Of a stretch of DNA of 64,000 bases, positions 8,378 to 16,954 are shown piece after piece. The stretch spans positions 1,004,313 through 1,068,312 of the forward strand of contig NZ_BBRG01000001.1 of assembly GCF_000975155.1 (NCBI RefSeq). Reading direction: 5' to 3'. The stretch comes from Demequina globuliformis (lineage in GTDB: Bacteria > Actinomycetota > Actinomycetes > Actinomycetales > Demequinaceae). Each line of letters begins with the position of its first letter. The stretch's first letter is position 1. The translations under genes were made by a program, and so were the position numbers. The notes beneath the pieces are model-generated. The model was not told the origin of the DNA and made no database searches. It saw nothing but the letters and a program-made list of their open reading frames with translations.

Positions 8378-10228
8378 CTAGGCGTCCTCCTCCTTGTCGC
8401 GTTGCGCGACGCGGGTCAACATCGCGTTGTAGGCCTTCAGTTCGGCGTCCTCGTCGCGGTCAGCTTGGCGGTCCTTGCGTCGCGCTTCTTTCTCATCCGA
8501 CAACCGCCACGCCACGATCACGCCGATCGCCAGCGCGAGGACAGGAAGCTCCCCAATGCCCCACGCGATATTGCCTCCGTACTGCTGATCCGTGATGGCA
8601 TCCGGCCCCCACGTGCGGCCCATGAGGCCAAACCAGGTGGGTGCCAGGAGCACCTCGGAGGCGGCAAGGGACACGCCAAAGAACGCGTGGAACGCCATGG
8701 TCGAGAACAACAGCACAATGCGCATGGGGTATCCCGGGCGCTTGGGGCCGGGGTCGATGCCCACGAGCGCATTGGCGAACAAGTAACCCACCAGGGTGAA
8801 GTGCAGGACCATCAGCAAGTGCCCCACGTGATTGCGCAGGGCAAACTCGAACAGCGGAGAGTAGTAGAAGACCACGAGCGAACCTGCGAAGTTCACGGCC
8901 GCGACAACGGGGTTGGCGAAGAAGCGCACCCACCGCGACTCCACCACGACGCGCAGCCACTCACGCGGGCCGCGCGTGCTGTCCTTGCGCGGCGGCAGCG
9001 CGCGCAACGCGAGCGTGACCGGCGCTCCCAATGCCAGCGGAATTGGCGCCACCATCACCAGCAGCATGTGCTCCACCATGTGCCCGGAGAACGTGACCAT
9101 GCCGTACACCGTGGGCGCTCCCTGGGTGATCCAGGCCATCACTGTGACACCCAGGAGGAAGCATGCGGTGCGGTACCAGGGCCACCGGTCGCCGCGACGG
9201 CGCAGCCGGTACGCCCACCGCACGTAGGTCACCGCGGCGGCCACCACGGCGAACGCGGTGAGGATCTCCAGGCGCCATTGCACGATCCAGTTCAGCGCGC
9301 TGGGCGCAGGCGGCAGGTCGTAGCCGGTGAGGAAGTAGGCGGGGGTGGGCTCTTCGATCGCCTCAATCGGAACGGGAGGCGCGGTGCCGGACAGCACGAC
9401 CGCGATGACAATGACCGCAGCGATCGCGCCCACATCCACCATCATGATGCGCCAGAACCGGTCGCGTACGTGCGCGTCGCTGAGGCGCGGCAGCGACACC
9501 CGGCGGTGCCAGGCGGCCAAGGCGATCGCGACGGACATCAGCACGATCTTTGCCACCAGCAGCCACCCATAGGTGGTCGTGACGAAGTCGGACACGGAGT
9601 CGACGCGGATGTAGGCGTTGGCGGCCCCCGAGACCACCAGCGCGGTAGCCGCCCAGATCATCACCTTGGAACTGCGCTGCACCGCCGCCTTGGCTTCCAG
9701 GCCCAGCGGTCGGCGCATCGCGAACAGCGTTCCCACCATGCCCATCCAGAGCGCGGATCCGGCGAGGTGAAGGAACAGCGATGATGTGGCGAGGTGGTGG
9801 TCCGTGGCGCCGGCGGCGTGCCCCGTTTGGGCCTGCCAGCCCAGCGCCCACAGCATCGGCACCAGTGCCCACGCCGCGCCGGCTGGCGTGCGCACCAGGC
9901 CGGCCACCACGGACACCACCAGGGCCGCGATCGCCATCTGCAGGTAGGCCTGCCCCAAGGGGATGGTCGTCGCGAACGACCAGACTTCCTCGACAAAGCG
10001 CTCAGGGGCAATAGCGTCGTTGCGGATGTACGCGTACGACACAAAGATGTACGCGACGGCGGCGATGGCCCACACGCTGGCGCTCACGCGCGCCACGAGC
10101 GACGCGCGGGCAGCCGCGGGGTGGTGGGCGGGAACGATGGAAGCGATCATGATGAGGCCGCCGGCGGCCAGCCCCAAGAAGATGTCGCGCACGGCGCCCG
10201 TCATCGTCACCAGAGTGTCGATGGGCAC
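8378..10228 (-). CDS. CopD-CtaG fusion: copper resistance D / cytochrome c oxidase assembly protein
   Basis: 616 residues with about 14 hydrophobic segments. The N-terminal half (to about 320) resembles the CopD copper-resistance membrane domain, with HHLATSSLFLHLAGSALWMG and an AAWHRR loop. The C-terminal half is a CtaG/caa3 assembly domain, with FSGHMVEHMLLVM and further conserved histidines. Such fusions are common in actinobacteria and are thought to supply copper to cytochrome c oxidase or to take part in copper uptake. The C-terminal tail after the last membrane segment is charged and cytoplasmic. It lies between the DnaA-box cluster and a divergent gene. Family confidence is high; the direction of copper transport is not known. 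Confidence 0.88.
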   Translation of the reverse strand: MPIDTLVTMTGAVRDIFLGLAAGGLIMIASIVPAHHPAAARASLVARVSASVWAIAAVAYIFVSYAYIRNDAIAPERFVEEVWSFATTIPLGQAYLQMAIAALVVSVVAGLVRTPAGAAWALVPMLWALGWQAQTGHAAGATDHHLATSSLFLHLAGSALWMGMVGTLFAMRRPLGLEAKAAVQRSSKVMIWAATALVVSGAANAYIRVDSVSDFVTTTYGWLLVAKIVLMSVAIALAAWHRRVSLPRLSDAHVRDRFWRIMMVDVGAIAAVIVIAVVLSGTAPPVPIEAIEEPTPAYFLTGYDLPPAPSALNWIVQWRLEILTAFAVVAAAVTYVRWAYRLRRRGDRWPWYRTACFLLGVTVMAWITQGAPTVYGMVTFSGHMVEHMLLVMVAPIPLALGAPVTLALRALPPRKDSTRGPREWLRVVVESRWVRFFANPVVAAVNFAGSLVVFYYSPLFEFALRNHVGHLLMVLHFTLVGYLFANALVGIDPGPKRPGYPMRIVLLFSTMAFHAFFGVSLAASEVLLAPTWFGLMGRTWGPDAITDQQYGGNIAWGIGELPVLALAIGVIVAWRLSDEKEARRKDRQADRDEDAELKAYNAMLTRVAQRDKEEDA

Positions 10229-10323
10229 GGCACCAGGGTACGCGGCGCGCGCCGTCCCGCCGCACGCGCGCGGCCCCTGGGCGAGGCCCGGACCGCGTGG
10301 AGGTGCGGGTCAGGGGCGGCGGC

Positions 10324-10329
10324 TAGCGT
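10324..10329 (+). promoter_or_regulatory. -10 box TAGCGT, leaderless start at 10336
   Basis: TAGCGT lies exactly six bases before the ATG, and no Shine-Dalgarno sequence is present. Confidence 0.5.
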
Positions 10330-10335
10330 GGACGC

Positions 10336-11472
10336 ATGTTGACGCGCCACGACATTCGCCGCCTCCGCTTGCATGCGCTGGGGCTCAGCATCGCCAGCAT
10401 GACGTCGGTGGAGGAGGTCGTCACGTGGCACGGCGCGCTCCAAGCGCAAGACAACGCCAGTGGCCTGTGGTCACTCGGGCGCAGGCTCGCGCAGGGGGCC
10501 GATGCCGCCGCGGCCGGGCAGGTGGCGCGCGAGCGGGTGGCGGAGGGCTTCGCGGCGCGCCATGCGGTGCGTACGTGGCCAATGCGCGGGACGCTTCACC
10601 TGGTTCCCGCTCGCGATGCTCGCTGGATGCTTGAACTCATGGGCGCGAAGCCGTTGGCGGGCGCAGCACGGCGCCGCGAGTATCTGGGCCTCACGGAGGT
10701 AGACGCGGAGCGCGCCGTTGAGGTGCTGCGCGAGACGCTCACTGGTCGTGAGCTCAGTCGCGCCGCGTGCGTCGAGGCTCTTGTCGAGGCGGGGCTCCCG
10801 GCGCACGGCCAGTCGAGCTATCACCTCCTGTGGTTCGCCGCGCAGCGGGGCGTCACCTGCGTGCCGGCGCGTATGGACGGTGAACAGACCTTCGCCCTGC
10901 TTGACGAGTGGGCTCCTGACCAGGTGAGCATGGACCGCGACGAGGCGCTGGCGACCATCGCCCTTCGCTATGTCCGCAGCCACGGACCGGTGTCCATCAA
11001 GGACTGCGCGCGCTGGACCGGGCTCGGCGTACGCGACTGTCGCGCCGGCATCGCCGCCGCGGGAGCCGTACTGAGGGAAGTCACCACGGACGACGGGCCC
11101 ATGTATGTGGCGTCGGATTCGCTCGAGGCTTCAGACACGGACGCCGTCAGGGCCGCCATCCCTCCGCCGCCAGAGTGGGACGTGTTGCCCGGCTTCGACG
11201 AATACATGCTCGGGTACGGGGATCGAAGCGCGATGGTGTCAGCGGCCGACTTCGCCCGCGTCGTACCCGGCAACAACGGTGTCTTCCGTGCCACCGTGGT
11301 GCGGCGAGGCGAGGTCGTTGGCACCTGGACAACATCCAAGCGTGCGCGCAACATGGTCGTGTCGGTCGAGCCCCTCAGGCGGCTCGGCGCGCGGGATCGC
11401 CGCGACGCCGAGCACGCCTTCACCGTCTACGGCACCTTTGTGGGGCGGCCGCTAGAGGTGCGGTGGGGCTGA
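10336..11472 (+). CDS. Winged-helix DNA-binding protein of the HTH_42 / AlkZ-like family
   Basis: 378 residues, normal for the family. It opens with LTRHDIRRLRLHALGL and contains the HGALQAQDN and MRGTLHLVPARDARW motifs typical of HTH_42 proteins. The family includes the interstrand-crosslink DNA glycosylase AlkZ/YcaQ, but the catalytic glutamines of AlkZ are not clearly recognisable here, so glycosylase activity is only a possibility. It is monocistronic, with a candidate leaderless promoter, and converges on the keto-acid dehydrogenase operon with a 4-bp gap. Confidence 0.8.
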   Translation: MLTRHDIRRLRLHALGLSIASMTSVEEVVTWHGALQAQDNASGLWSLGRRLAQGADAAAAGQVARERVAEGFAARHAVRTWPMRGTLHLVPARDARWMLELMGAKPLAGAARRREYLGLTEVDAERAVEVLRETLTGRELSRAACVEALVEAGLPAHGQSSYHLLWFAAQRGVTCVPARMDGEQTFALLDEWAPDQVSMDRDEALATIALRYVRSHGPVSIKDCARWTGLGVRDCRAGIAAAGAVLREVTTDDGPMYVASDSLEASDTDAVRAAIPPPPEWDVLPGFDEYMLGYGDRSAMVSAADFARVVPGNNGVFRATVVRRGEVVGTWTTSKRARNMVVSVEPLRRLGARDRRDAEHAFTVYGTFVGRPLEVRWG

Positions 11473-11476
11473 GCGG

Positions 11477-12958
11477 TTACGCCCAGACCAACCCCTGGGA
11501 GGGGTCGTTCATCACTCGGCCCACGTCAGCGAGGACGCGTGCGCCCAGTTCGCCGTCGACAAGCCGGTGGTCGAAGCTCAATGCCAATTGGGTGACCCAG
11601 CGAATCTTGATCTCGCCCTCGTGCACCCACGGCTGCTCACGGATGGAGCCAAACGCCAAGATCGCGGCCTCGCCAGGGTTAAGGATGGGCGTGCCCGTGT
11701 CGATGCCCAGCGCCCCAACGTTGGTGATGGTGATGGTGCCATCGCGCATCGCGCCGGGCGAGGTGGAGCCCGAGCGCGCCTCCGCCGTGAGGTGCTGCAG
11801 CTCGATCGCGAGCGCGTGGAGCGGGAGCCTGTGGGCGTCCTTGATGTTTGGCACGACGAGCCCGCGCGGGGTTGACGCTGCGATTCCGAGGTTCACGTAG
11901 TGCTTGTAGATGATCTCCTGGCGCTCCTCATCCCACGAGGCGTTGACCTCGGGGTGACGACGCACCGCCAGGAGCAGCGCCTTGGCTACGAGCAGGAGAG
12001 GGGTGACGCGCACGTCGGCGAAGTCACGGTCGGCCTTGAGTCGCTTGACGAGATCCATGGTCGCGGTGACGTCGACGGTGAGGAACTCAGTCACGTGCGG
12101 CGCGGTGAAGGCACTGTGCACCATCGCCTCAGCGGTGCGCTTGCGCACGGACTTCACGGGCACGCGGGTGGCGCGGCCGTCAGTCTGCGTGGTGCCAGCC
12201 GCGAGCCACGGCTGGTCGTCGCCGGGGTACGTTGCGAGGGTCTGGGCGGCGGTGGCCTTGAGGTGAAGCTCGACGTCCTCGCGTGTCACCAGGCCGCCCG
12301 GGCCGGAGGGGGTCACGGTGGAAAGGTCAAGGCCAAGCTCCTTGGCCAACTTGCGCACTGGCGGCTTGGCGAGCACGGGATAGTCGTGCACGTCTTGCTC
12401 CCCGCCCACTGGGTCGAGCGCGCCAGCCTTGCGCGGGCGGCGCTTTGCGGTGCCAGGCTTCACGCCGTAGCCAACTAGCACCGCGCCTGAACCTGCCTCG
12501 TCGGCGTCGCCCTCAGTGCTGCGCGCCGCGCTTTCCTCGCTGTGCGCTGAACGACTCGCGGCCTGCGCAGCCACCTCCCGCGGTCGGTGGTCACTCGCCG
12601 CGTCCTTGTCAGCCTCGCCGGATGGTGGCGAGGCGGCGTCAGTGCCGCTTTCGACGGCGACGTCTGCCGCGGCACCGTTGCCGTCGCTGGTGTCGCCGGC
12701 GGGCTCACCGTCGGGGTCAACGTCTACTTCGAGGATGGGCGCGCCTACCTCGACCGTGTCGCCGACCTCGACCAGCAGCTTCGTCACCACGCCCGTGAAC
12801 GGGCTGGGGAGTTCCACCAGGGACTTCGCCGTCTCGATCTCGACGATCGCCTGGTTGACCTCGATGGCATCGCCGACCGCGATGTGCCAGGTGACGATGT
12901 CTGCCTCTGTGAGGCCCTCGCCGGCATCGGGGAGATTGAACCGCTCATAGGTGGGCAT
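11477..12958 (-). CDS. bkdC: Dihydrolipoyl acyltransferase (E2) of a branched-chain-type 2-oxoacid dehydrogenase complex
   Basis: 493 residues. The lipoyl domain is at 1-80, with lipoyl-lysine K45 in ETAKSLVE. A Glu/Asp/Ala-rich linker runs to about 170, then the E3-binding domain (PPVRKLAKELGLDLSTVTPSG), then the catalytic acyltransferase domain with the active-site motif FDHRLVDGE (H464, D468) near the end. It transfers the acyl group from E1 to coenzyme A. It is the third gene of the operon E1a-E1b-E2, starting 10 bp after the E1b stop with AGGAG upstream. A single lipoyl domain and the E1a/E1b split suggest the branched-chain complex; a pyruvate dehydrogenase role cannot be excluded. No E3 gene is in the window. 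Confidence 0.9.
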   Translation of the reverse strand: MPTYERFNLPDAGEGLTEADIVTWHIAVGDAIEVNQAIVEIETAKSLVELPSPFTGVVTKLLVEVGDTVEVGAPILEVDVDPDGEPAGDTSDGNGAAADVAVESGTDAASPPSGEADKDAASDHRPREVAAQAASRSAHSEESAARSTEGDADEAGSGAVLVGYGVKPGTAKRRPRKAGALDPVGGEQDVHDYPVLAKPPVRKLAKELGLDLSTVTPSGPGGLVTREDVELHLKATAAQTLATYPGDDQPWLAAGTTQTDGRATRVPVKSVRKRTAEAMVHSAFTAPHVTEFLTVDVTATMDLVKRLKADRDFADVRVTPLLLVAKALLLAVRRHPEVNASWDEERQEIIYKHYVNLGIAASTPRGLVVPNIKDAHRLPLHALAIELQHLTAEARSGSTSPGAMRDGTITITNVGALGIDTGTPILNPGEAAILAFGSIREQPWVHEGEIKIRWVTQLALSFDHRLVDGELGARVLADVGRVMNDPSQGLVWA

Positions 12959-12968
12959 GTCAGGCTCC

Positions 12969-13982
12969 TCAGTGCTTCATTACGCGGTCGACGGCGTCGA
13001 GCACTCGGTCAATGTTCGGGAGAAACTCGTGCTCAAACGTGGCACCAGGGTAGGGGGTCGCGAAACCGCCGACCCGGAGAACAGGCGCGTGCAGGTGGAA
13101 GAACGCTTGCTCCATCACCCGCGCGCTGATCTCCGCGCCCACGCCGAACGCGGTCGAGGCCTCGTGCACCACCACCACGCGTCCGGTTTTTTTCGCCGAC
13201 CGCACGACAGCCTCCGAGTCCAGCGGGGAGATGGAGCGCAGGTCGACAACCTCGATGTCAGTGCCGTCGGCGCTTGCCAGCTCCGCGGCTTGGAGGGCGA
13301 GCTTGGCCGTCGGCCCGTACGCCACGAGCGTGACGTCACGGCCTTGGCGAGCGATGCGCGCCCTGCCCATCTCCGCCGTGCCCGCCGCGGCGCCGCCTGC
13401 GCCACTCAACTGAGTGACGACGCGATCCACGTCGACCTCGCCCTTGTCCCAGTAGCGGGCCTTGGGTTCGAAGAAGAGGACCGGATCGGGGCTTGCGATC
13501 GACTGCTGGATCATCTCGTACGCGTCTTGCGGGCTCGCGGGCGTGACGATGCGCAGCCCTGGCGTGTGCGCGAAGAGCGCTTCCGGGCTCTCGGAGTGGT
13601 GCTCGATGGCACCAATCCCACCCGCGTAAGGAACGCGGATCACGACCGGCAGGGTGATGGCGCCGCGCGAGCGGTAGTGCATCTTCGCCAACTGGGTCGT
13701 GATCTGGTTGTACGCGGGGAAAATGAAGCCGTCGAACTGGATCTCGAGGACGGGGCGGTAGCCACCCATCGCCATGCCGATCGCGGTTCCGACAATGCCA
13801 GACTCCGCGAGCGGAGTGTCCATCACCCGGTCATCGCCAAAGTCTGCGTGCAGGCCATCGGTGACGCGGAAGACGCCGCCGAGCTTGCCGATGTCCTCTC
13901 CCATCAGCGTCACGGTGGAGTCGCGCTCCATCGCGGCGCGGAGTCCGGCATTGATGGCGCCTGCCATGGTCAGCGTGGTCAC
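12969..13982 (-). CDS. bkdB: 2-oxoacid dehydrogenase E1 beta subunit
   Basis: 337 residues from the GTG whose bases overlap the E1a stop codon (GTGA). It contains the expected transketolase-like motifs: LMGEDIGKLGGVFRVTDGL, PLAESGIVGTAIGMAMGG, EIQFDGFIFPAYNQI and the HHSESPEALFAHTPGL segment near the cofactor. It pairs with the E1a subunit to decarboxylate branched-chain 2-oxoacids using thiamine diphosphate. A longer frame exists up to 14108 but would lie inside E1a; the 4-bp overlap indicates translational coupling and decides the start. Confidence 0.92.
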   Translation of the reverse strand: MTTLTMAGAINAGLRAAMERDSTVTLMGEDIGKLGGVFRVTDGLHADFGDDRVMDTPLAESGIVGTAIGMAMGGYRPVLEIQFDGFIFPAYNQITTQLAKMHYRSRGAITLPVVIRVPYAGGIGAIEHHSESPEALFAHTPGLRIVTPASPQDAYEMIQQSIASPDPVLFFEPKARYWDKGEVDVDRVVTQLSGAGGAAAGTAEMGRARIARQGRDVTLVAYGPTAKLALQAAELASADGTDIEVVDLRSISPLDSEAVVRSAKKTGRVVVVHEASTAFGVGAEISARVMEQAFFHLHAPVLRVGGFATPYPGATFEHEFLPNIDRVLDAVDRVMKH

Positions 13983-15097
13983 TGTGCCGCCTCCTGCGTG
14001 TCGAAGGACCGCTGATAGCGGTCGAACCAGGCGCGTTCCGCGTCGAGCCCTGCGTGCGGCAGGGCGTACACGTCGTTGAACATCTCCAGCAGCTCCGGCC
14101 GCGTCCACGACTTCACTGTGGTGCGGGTGCGCTCGCCAAGCTCGGCCGCCTCGCGTGCGACCTGCGCACGGAACTCATCGCCGAGTTCGCCGCGGGACTC
14201 GAGGTAGGCCTCGAGCCGGGAGATCGGGTCGCGCTCAGCCCAGTACTGCTCCTCCTCGCGGGCGCGGTAACGCGTGGGGTCGTCCGACGTGGTGTGCGCG
14301 CCCACGCGGTAGGTAAGGGCTTCGATGAAGACGGGGCCCTTGCCCGAGCGTGCGTGCTCGAGCGCCCACTCGGTGACAGCCCGGCACGCGATGACGTCGT
14401 TGCCGTCCACCCTCACGGTCGGCATACCCACGCCCTTGCCGCGGTCGGCCAGCGGCACCTTGGTCTGACGCGTCACCGACTCGGAGATGGCGTACTGGTT
14501 GTTCTGACAAAAGAACACGATGGGGGCGTTGTAGACGGACGCGAACACCAAGGACTCGTTGACGTCGCCCTGGGACGTAGCGCCGTCGCCGAAGTAAGCG
14601 ACGACCGCGCCCGGCTCCTGCTCCTGGGCGGCGTCTCGCTTCATCGCCATCGCGTAGCCCGTCGCGTGCAATGAGTGCGCGCCGATCACGAGCGTGTACA
14701 TGTGGAAGCCGTGGTCCTGCGGAGTCCACGCGCCATGCTGGAGGCCACGGAAGATGCGCAGGATCTCGACCAGGTCCACGCCACGCACGTGCGCGACGCC
14801 GTGCTCGCGGTACGACGGGAACACGAAGTCGCTGGTGCGTAGCGCCCGGCCGGACCCAATCTGCGCGGCCTCTTGTCCAAGGGACTGAACCCACAGGCCC
14901 AACTCGCCCTGGCGCTGCAGGCTCGTGGCTTCGAGGTCCCACGCTCGCACCAGGGTCATGTCGCGCCACATGGCGCGCAACTCGTCTGCGTCGAGGTTCG
15001 CCACGTAGGGCGAATAGACGTCATCCGTGAGGGCGCGGCCCTCGTGGTCAAGCAACTGGACAAGGCCGTCAGTCGACAGCGGGCCGGTCGGATCCAC
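13979..15097 (-). CDS. bkdA: 2-oxoacid dehydrogenase E1 alpha subunit
   Basis: 372 residues from GTG 15097, chosen because GAAGGAG lies 5 nt upstream. The thiamine diphosphate motif begins at AYFGDGATSQGDVNE and ends at CQNNQYAIS. Substrate-channel motifs SYREHGVAH and HSLHATGYAMA are present. It catalyses the first, rate-limiting decarboxylation together with E1b. It is the first gene of the operon, preceded by a region with two TACG-type palindromes that could bind a local regulator. The conserved phosphorylation-loop-like RVGAHTTSDDPTRYR is typical of the branched-chain enzyme. Confidence 0.92.
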   Translation of the reverse strand: MDPTGPLSTDGLVQLLDHEGRALTDDVYSPYVANLDADELRAMWRDMTLVRAWDLEATSLQRQGELGLWVQSLGQEAAQIGSGRALRTSDFVFPSYREHGVAHVRGVDLVEILRIFRGLQHGAWTPQDHGFHMYTLVIGAHSLHATGYAMAMKRDAAQEQEPGAVVAYFGDGATSQGDVNESLVFASVYNAPIVFFCQNNQYAISESVTRQTKVPLADRGKGVGMPTVRVDGNDVIACRAVTEWALEHARSGKGPVFIEALTYRVGAHTTSDDPTRYRAREEEQYWAERDPISRLEAYLESRGELGDEFRAQVAREAAELGERTRTTVKSWTRPELLEMFNDVYALPHAGLDAERAWFDRYQRSFDTQEAAQ

Positions 15098-15139
15098 GGG
15101 CACTCCTTCGCAAACCTGCGGCGGGCATGCGCCCGCCTT

Positions 15140-15175
15140 CCGTAACTTACGCAAGCGTAGGCTACGGAACCGTAG
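15140..15175. promoter_or_regulatory. Tandem palindromic operator upstream of the E1a-E1b-E2 operon
   Basis: CTACGG-AA-CCGTAG (15162-15175, perfect arms) and TTACGC-AA-GCGTAG (15147-15160, one mismatch) repeat with a 15-bp period, and a further half site CCGTAA precedes them. They lie 43-78 bp upstream of the start, where a promoter is expected. A TetR- or Lrp-type regulator encoded elsewhere is a reasonable guess. Confidence 0.6.
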
Positions 15176-15258
15176 GTTTGCAATCCGACCACCCGCAACG
15201 TACGGATACGCTCCACGCCCGAGGCCACCGACGTCCCGGGCGCCGGTCGAAGATTGGC

Positions 15259-15999
15259 CTATCCGTGAGCTTTGTATGCCTCGATTACGTCCTCTGGAGG
15301 CCCATCCATCTTGAGTTCTCCATGATCAATCCAGAGCACACGGTTGCAAGTATCACGGATGGACCCCATCGAATGGCTCACGAGAAAAACAGTGCCCGCC
15401 TGCTCGCGTAGTTCGCGGATCCTCGCTTCACTCTTCGCTCGGAACTCTTTGTCTCCGACTGCCAACGCCTCGTCTACGAGAAGAATGCGGTGGTCACGCG
15501 ACACAGCGATCGAGAACCGGAGTCGCGCGGACATGCCTGACGAGTACGTCTTCATTGGCATGTCAATGAACTCGCCTAGACCCGAGAAATCGACGATGTC
15601 TTTGTACGTCTCCTCGGCCTCAGCCATGGAGTGGCCAAGGGCAAGCGATCCGAGGATGACGTTCTTTTGGCCAGACAGCTCTCCGAGCAGAGCGGCATTC
15701 ACACCAAGCAACGCGGGCCGGGAGGACGCGTAGATCGTACCTTTCGCGGGAGCCTGCAACCCGGCGATGGCCCGCATGAGCGTCGACTTTCCCGACCCAT
15801 TGTGGCCGATGACACCTATGCTTTCCCCTTCGCGAGCGACGAAAGAGACGCCGCGCACAGCCTTGACCACCCGCACACCGCGCTGTCGGCGAAGCAGGTT
15901 TCGACTGTTTTGTGCCGCTTTTCCAGAGGCAAACGTCTTGTAGTGGATATGGACGTCGTTTGCGACGACTGTTGGCATACCCAAAGTCGATTCAGTCAT
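15259..15999 (-). CDS. Polysaccharide/teichoic-acid-type ABC exporter ATPase
   Basis: 246 residues. Walker A is GHNGSGKST (65-73), the Q-loop region is SGQKN, the signature is YSSGMSARLRF, and Walker B is ILLVDEALAVGD. This combination, with the short helical start and DEALAVGD, is characteristic of the Wzt/TagH subfamily that exports cell-surface glycans. It lacks the C-terminal carbohydrate-binding domain of Wzt-type proteins, so it resembles TagH-like or KpsT-like ATPases. It overlaps the permease gene by 8 bp. No glycosyltransferases are next to the pair, so the glycan is unknown. Confidence 0.9.
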   Translation of the reverse strand: MTESTLGMPTVVANDVHIHYKTFASGKAAQNSRNLLRRQRGVRVVKAVRGVSFVAREGESIGVIGHNGSGKSTLMRAIAGLQAPAKGTIYASSRPALLGVNAALLGELSGQKNVILGSLALGHSMAEAEETYKDIVDFSGLGEFIDMPMKTYSSGMSARLRFSIAVSRDHRILLVDEALAVGDKEFRAKSEARIRELREQAGTVFLVSHSMGSIRDTCNRVLWIDHGELKMDGPPEDVIEAYKAHG

Positions 16000-16852
16000 G
16001 CCCGTAACGCTCCTCCGCGCGCCAGAAGAACCATGTTCCGAAAGCGAGCATCAGTACTGCAGAGACAATAGCAACGGTCCACATGAAGCTGTTCACCGGG
16101 TTTCCGGAGACCATGTAACCGCGAATGAGTGAAATGAAGTCGTGGACCGGGTTGAGTTGCGCCAGCCGCAGCATCCAACTTGGCTGGTCGGCGAGCACCA
16201 GTTCGAGGGAGTAGAAGATGCCCGAGGCATAGAAGAACAGGCGAGTAATCAACGGGATGAGTTGGCTAATGTCGCGAACGTGAACGGTCAAACGCGCGAC
16301 CGTAAGTGCGACGCCGAGATTGAATGCCGTCATCACCACGAGCACCGGAATCGACATCAGCCACCAGAACGTGATCGGCTCGCCCGTCACCACCAAAATG
16401 ATGCCGAGAACGACCATCATCGGAACCATCTCGATCGCGTGCCTTGTGATCAAGGCCACCGGGAGCAGCATTCGGGGAAAGTTCAGCGAGCGAACCAAGG
16501 ATGCTTCGCCAACGATTGCCCGCGCACCCATACCCAGCGCCTTCGAAAAGTACTCGAACACAAAGACCCCGGCGACAAGGAAGGGTATGAAGTTGTCGGG
16601 CCGCGTGTCCGACGGCATGATCACCGCGAAAATGAAGCCGTATAGAAGAGCGTTCAGGATCGGCTTGAGGACAATCCACCCTAACCCCAGCCGGTTCTCC
16701 TCAACGGAAGCTTGTAGCCGATAGCGGGCCATGGTGTAGATGAAGGCGCGACGCCGCCATACCGAAACTAAGTATGATCCGAGCGGCGGGCGCGCGCCTA
16801 CGCGTTCGAGGCCCGCTTCGCGAGCGATCGCCTCGTAATCGATGGTGGTCAC
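15992..16852 (-). CDS. ABC-2 type exporter permease for a surface polysaccharide
   Basis: 286 residues from GTG 16852, which has AGGAG 4-5 nt upstream; the ATG at 16912 gives an unlikely Cys/Arg-rich extension. Six membrane segments are visible after an amphipathic N-terminus (YRLQASVEENRLGLGWIVLKP is the usual first-helix motif of TagG/RfbA permeases), and the loop LNPVHDFISLIRGYMV is conserved in that family. Together with the ATPase downstream it forms a complete two-gene exporter. Confidence 0.9.
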   Translation of the reverse strand: MTTIDYEAIAREAGLERVGARPPLGSYLVSVWRRRAFIYTMARYRLQASVEENRLGLGWIVLKPILNALLYGFIFAVIMPSDTRPDNFIPFLVAGVFVFEYFSKALGMGARAIVGEASLVRSLNFPRMLLPVALITRHAIEMVPMMVVLGIILVVTGEPITFWWLMSIPVLVVMTAFNLGVALTVARLTVHVRDISQLIPLITRLFFYASGIFYSLELVLADQPSWMLRLAQLNPVHDFISLIRGYMVSGNPVNSFMWTVAIVSAVLMLAFGTWFFWRAEERYGHD

Positions 16853-16954
16853 GTAGCTCCTACATTCTGGGACACCAGCAGTGCACCAACGCTGACAGGC
16901 GCGTCTGGGCACATATACGTTAACAGCACGCGCCGCACCGACCGCTTTTTGCCG

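Noticed and set aside
8354-9784. Plus-strand frame of 476 codons, His/Arg/Gly-rich
   Set aside because: It is the mirror of the CopD-CtaG gene; its composition is typical of antisense frames in high-GC DNA.
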